The notes below the pieces were generated by a model, which saw only the letters and a list, made by a program, of their open reading frames with translations, was not told the DNA's origin and did no database searches. Shown piece by piece: positions 5,335 to 6,302 of a stretch of 6,302 nt of DNA (its first letter is position 1; each line of letters opens with the position of its first letter). The stretch is taken from the NCBI GenBank assembly GCA_018334795.1, contig JAGXLH010000089.1, forward strand, positions 1 to 6,302. Reading direction: 5' to 3'. The translations under genes were made by a program, and so were the position numbers. Origin of the DNA: Thermoplasmatota archaeon. Lineage in GTDB: Archaea; Thermoplasmatota; E2; DHVEG-1.

Positions 5335-6165
5335 TTATTTTTCCTCCTGATCTTTAATACTTTTTTTCACATTTTCCGCAATCTTTTCAAATGAAGTACT
5401 TAACGTTGAATCTTTTATCATCGTCGTCGTCCCGCTATCTCCAGTTTCTACAATAGTTGGATCAAGTGGAATATCCCCAAGGAACGGCAGGTTTAAGTCT
5501 TCAGCTGCTTTTTTACCTCCACCAGTCTTAAAAATATCAACTTTTTTCCCACAGTGCGGGCAAGTAAATCCGCTCATGTTTTCAATGATACCAACAACAG
5601 GAATCTTTAATTTATTGACAAACGTGATTGATTTGCGGACACTGACAAGGGCAACATCTTGAGGAGTGGTCACAATGATTGCACCAGTTATTTTTGGAAT
5701 GATTTGAGCGATACTTAGTGGTTCATCACCAGTTCCAGGTGGTAGGTCAATGATCAAATAATCAAGTGGTCCCCAATTGAAATCACCGATGAGTTGTCTG
5801 ATTGCACCCATCTTCATTGGTCCTCGCCAAATAATTGCTTCATCCTGATTTTTGATGAGAAATCCCATGGAAAGCACCTTTAAATTCTCGGTTGCTTGCA
5901 CAGGTTTCAATCCATCAGCTGATTGCATGATGCGTGTGTTTTCAAGCCCAAGCATGGTTGGAATCGTTGGTCCATGCATATCACTATCTAATAATCCAAC
6001 GAAATGTCCTTGTTGCGCAAGGGTAAGTGCTAAATTGGTTGACACCGTACTTTTCCCAACGCCTCCTTTTCCACTCAATATCACAATGACTTGCTTAATC
6101 TGACTAAGATTCTTCTTAATGGATTCTTGTTGTTTTTTTCGTTCTTCCATTTGTTTTTGTTGCAT
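5335..6165 (-). CDS. Mrp/NBP35-family P-loop ATPase, Fe-S cluster carrier
   Basis: This is an ATP-dependent [4Fe-4S] scaffold or carrier of the Mrp/ApbC/NBP35 family in the cytosol. From the ATG at 6163-6165 it has 276 residues, a usual length. After a charged, Gln/Lys-rich leader it shows GKGGVGKS at 32-39 (K33 and K38), DMHGPTIP (62-69 region), MKMGAIRQ, Walker B IIDLPPGTGDE (138-148) and the family's cluster-bridging CPHC at 202-205, which would join two monomers through a shared cluster. No ferredoxin insert is present, unlike the two MinD-type genes. An in-frame TTG at 6190-6192 would add nine residues, but AAAGGAGATC (6174-6183) lies just downstream of it and suits the ATG, so I place the start there. 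It leads the small Cys protein and the NifX pair, as in other anaerobe metallocluster loci. Confidence 0.95.
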   Translation of the reverse strand: MQQKQMEERKKQQESIKKNLSQIKQVIVILSGKGGVGKSTVSTNLALTLAQQGHFVGLLDSDMHGPTIPTMLGLENTRIMQSADGLKPVQATENLKVLSMGFLIKNQDEAIIWRGPMKMGAIRQLIGDFNWGPLDYLIIDLPPGTGDEPLSIAQIIPKITGAIIVTTPQDVALVSVRKSITFVNKLKIPVVGIIENMSGFTCPHCGKKVDIFKTGGGKKAAEDLNLPFLGDIPLDPTIVETGDSGTTTMIKDSTLSTSFEKIAENVKKSIKDQEEK

Positions 6166-6173
6166 GACGGTAC

Positions 6174-6183
6174 GATCTCCTTT
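6174..6183 (-). promoter_or_regulatory. Ribosome binding site deciding the Mrp start
   Basis: Minus-strand AAAGGAGATC lies 8 nt before the ATG at 6165 and inside the longer TTG-started frame. It favours the ATG. TATA-like TTTTAATTA near 6200-6208 is a weak promoter candidate, about 40 bp before the ATG. Confidence 0.55.
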
Positions 6184-6214
6184 CAATATCAATTAAATCT
6201 AATTAAAAGATGGT

Positions 6215-6244
6215 AAAGAAACCCCAGTAATAGGTTTTATGGGG
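6215..6244 (-). terminator. Possible terminator hairpin after the upstream coiled-coil gene
   Basis: On the minus strand CCCCA (6240-6244) can pair with TGGGG (6222-6226) across a 13-nt loop, followed directly by TTTCTTT (6215-6221). The stem includes the end of the upstream coding region and its stop. GC pairs stand out in an AT-rich gap, but the stem is only 5 bp. Confidence 0.35.
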
Positions 6245-6302
6245 CCTCTTCATCTGTTTTCTTTCCAAGTTTTTCTAATCTGTTTTTAATGCTTTTCAGT
6301 TC
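6237..6302 (-). CDS. C-terminal end of a coiled-coil protein, possibly DUF5320 (partial)
   Basis: The frame is open from the window edge to a TAA at 6237-6239 and encodes 21 residues: ELKSIKNRLEKLGKK then TDEEAP. The leucine/isoleucine spacing and alternating charges fit the end of a short coiled coil. DUF5320 proteins, which often sit next to Mrp and NifX-like genes, end in this way, and the gene two places downstream carries a DUF5320-like head. The assignment rests on context and a short tail, so it is tentative. Confidence 0.5.
   Translation of the reverse strand, partial: ELKSIKNRLEKLGKKTDEEAP

Noticed and set aside
6166..6192. Nine-residue longer Mrp starting at TTG
   Set aside because: A good GGAG ribosome site lies inside that extension and is positioned for the ATG at 6165.
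1..6302. CRISPR array, tRNA, IS element or long direct repeats
   Set aside because: None was seen on reading both strands; gaps are 151 bp or less, and the only dyads are short and AT-rich apart from the CCCCA/TGGGG pair.

Overview
The window reads as part of an anaerobic, AT-rich archaeal genome. Every gene I can support lies on the minus strand, so transcription runs from high to low coordinates. Archaeal origin is an inference from TATA-like boxes about 30-45 bp upstream of several starts with no bacterial -35/-10 pairs, from GGTGA/GGAGG-type ribosome binding sites, and from the gene families present. The exact lineage cannot be fixed from this sequence; a euryarchaeal or Thermoplasmata-like anaerobe is a guess.

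In transcription order, the right part (6302 to 1651) is a compact metallocluster-type locus. It holds the tail of a coiled-coil protein (6237-6302), an Mrp/NBP35-type P-loop ATPase (5335-6165), a Gly/Arg-rich Cys protein of 74 aa (5108-5332) and two different NifX/NifB-C-type small proteins (4656-5042 and 4263-4643). These are followed by a DUF89-family metal-dependent phosphatase (3347-4210) and two tandem MinD-type ATPases, each carrying an inserted 2[4Fe-4S] ferredoxin domain (2514-3350 and 1651-2517). The last three genes overlap by 4 nt at ATGA junctions, so they are almost certainly cotranscribed and translationally coupled. The family set matches the anaerobe-specific 'orange protein' (ORP) type of locus described in Desulfovibrio: paired ferredoxin-MinD ATPases, an Mrp-type ATPase and NifX-like metallocluster carriers. 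Here a DUF89 phosphatase and Cys/His-rich small proteins are added. My reading is a machine that builds, carries or repairs a metal-sulfur cluster, with ATP-driven carriers and electron-transfer domains. The substrate is unknown.

The left part (1595 to 1) holds separate housekeeping or redox genes with their own intergenic gaps: a single-domain cupin (1251-1595), a thioredoxin with a WCKPC active site and an N-terminal extension (695-1099), a small zinc-ribbon protein (401-625) that may be translated from a leaderless mRNA, and the first 120 residues of a family-4-like [4Fe-4S] uracil-DNA glycosylase running off the left edge (1-362).

No gap exceeds about 150 bp. I see no tRNA, rRNA, CRISPR array, insertion sequence or transposase, and no convincing plus-strand gene.
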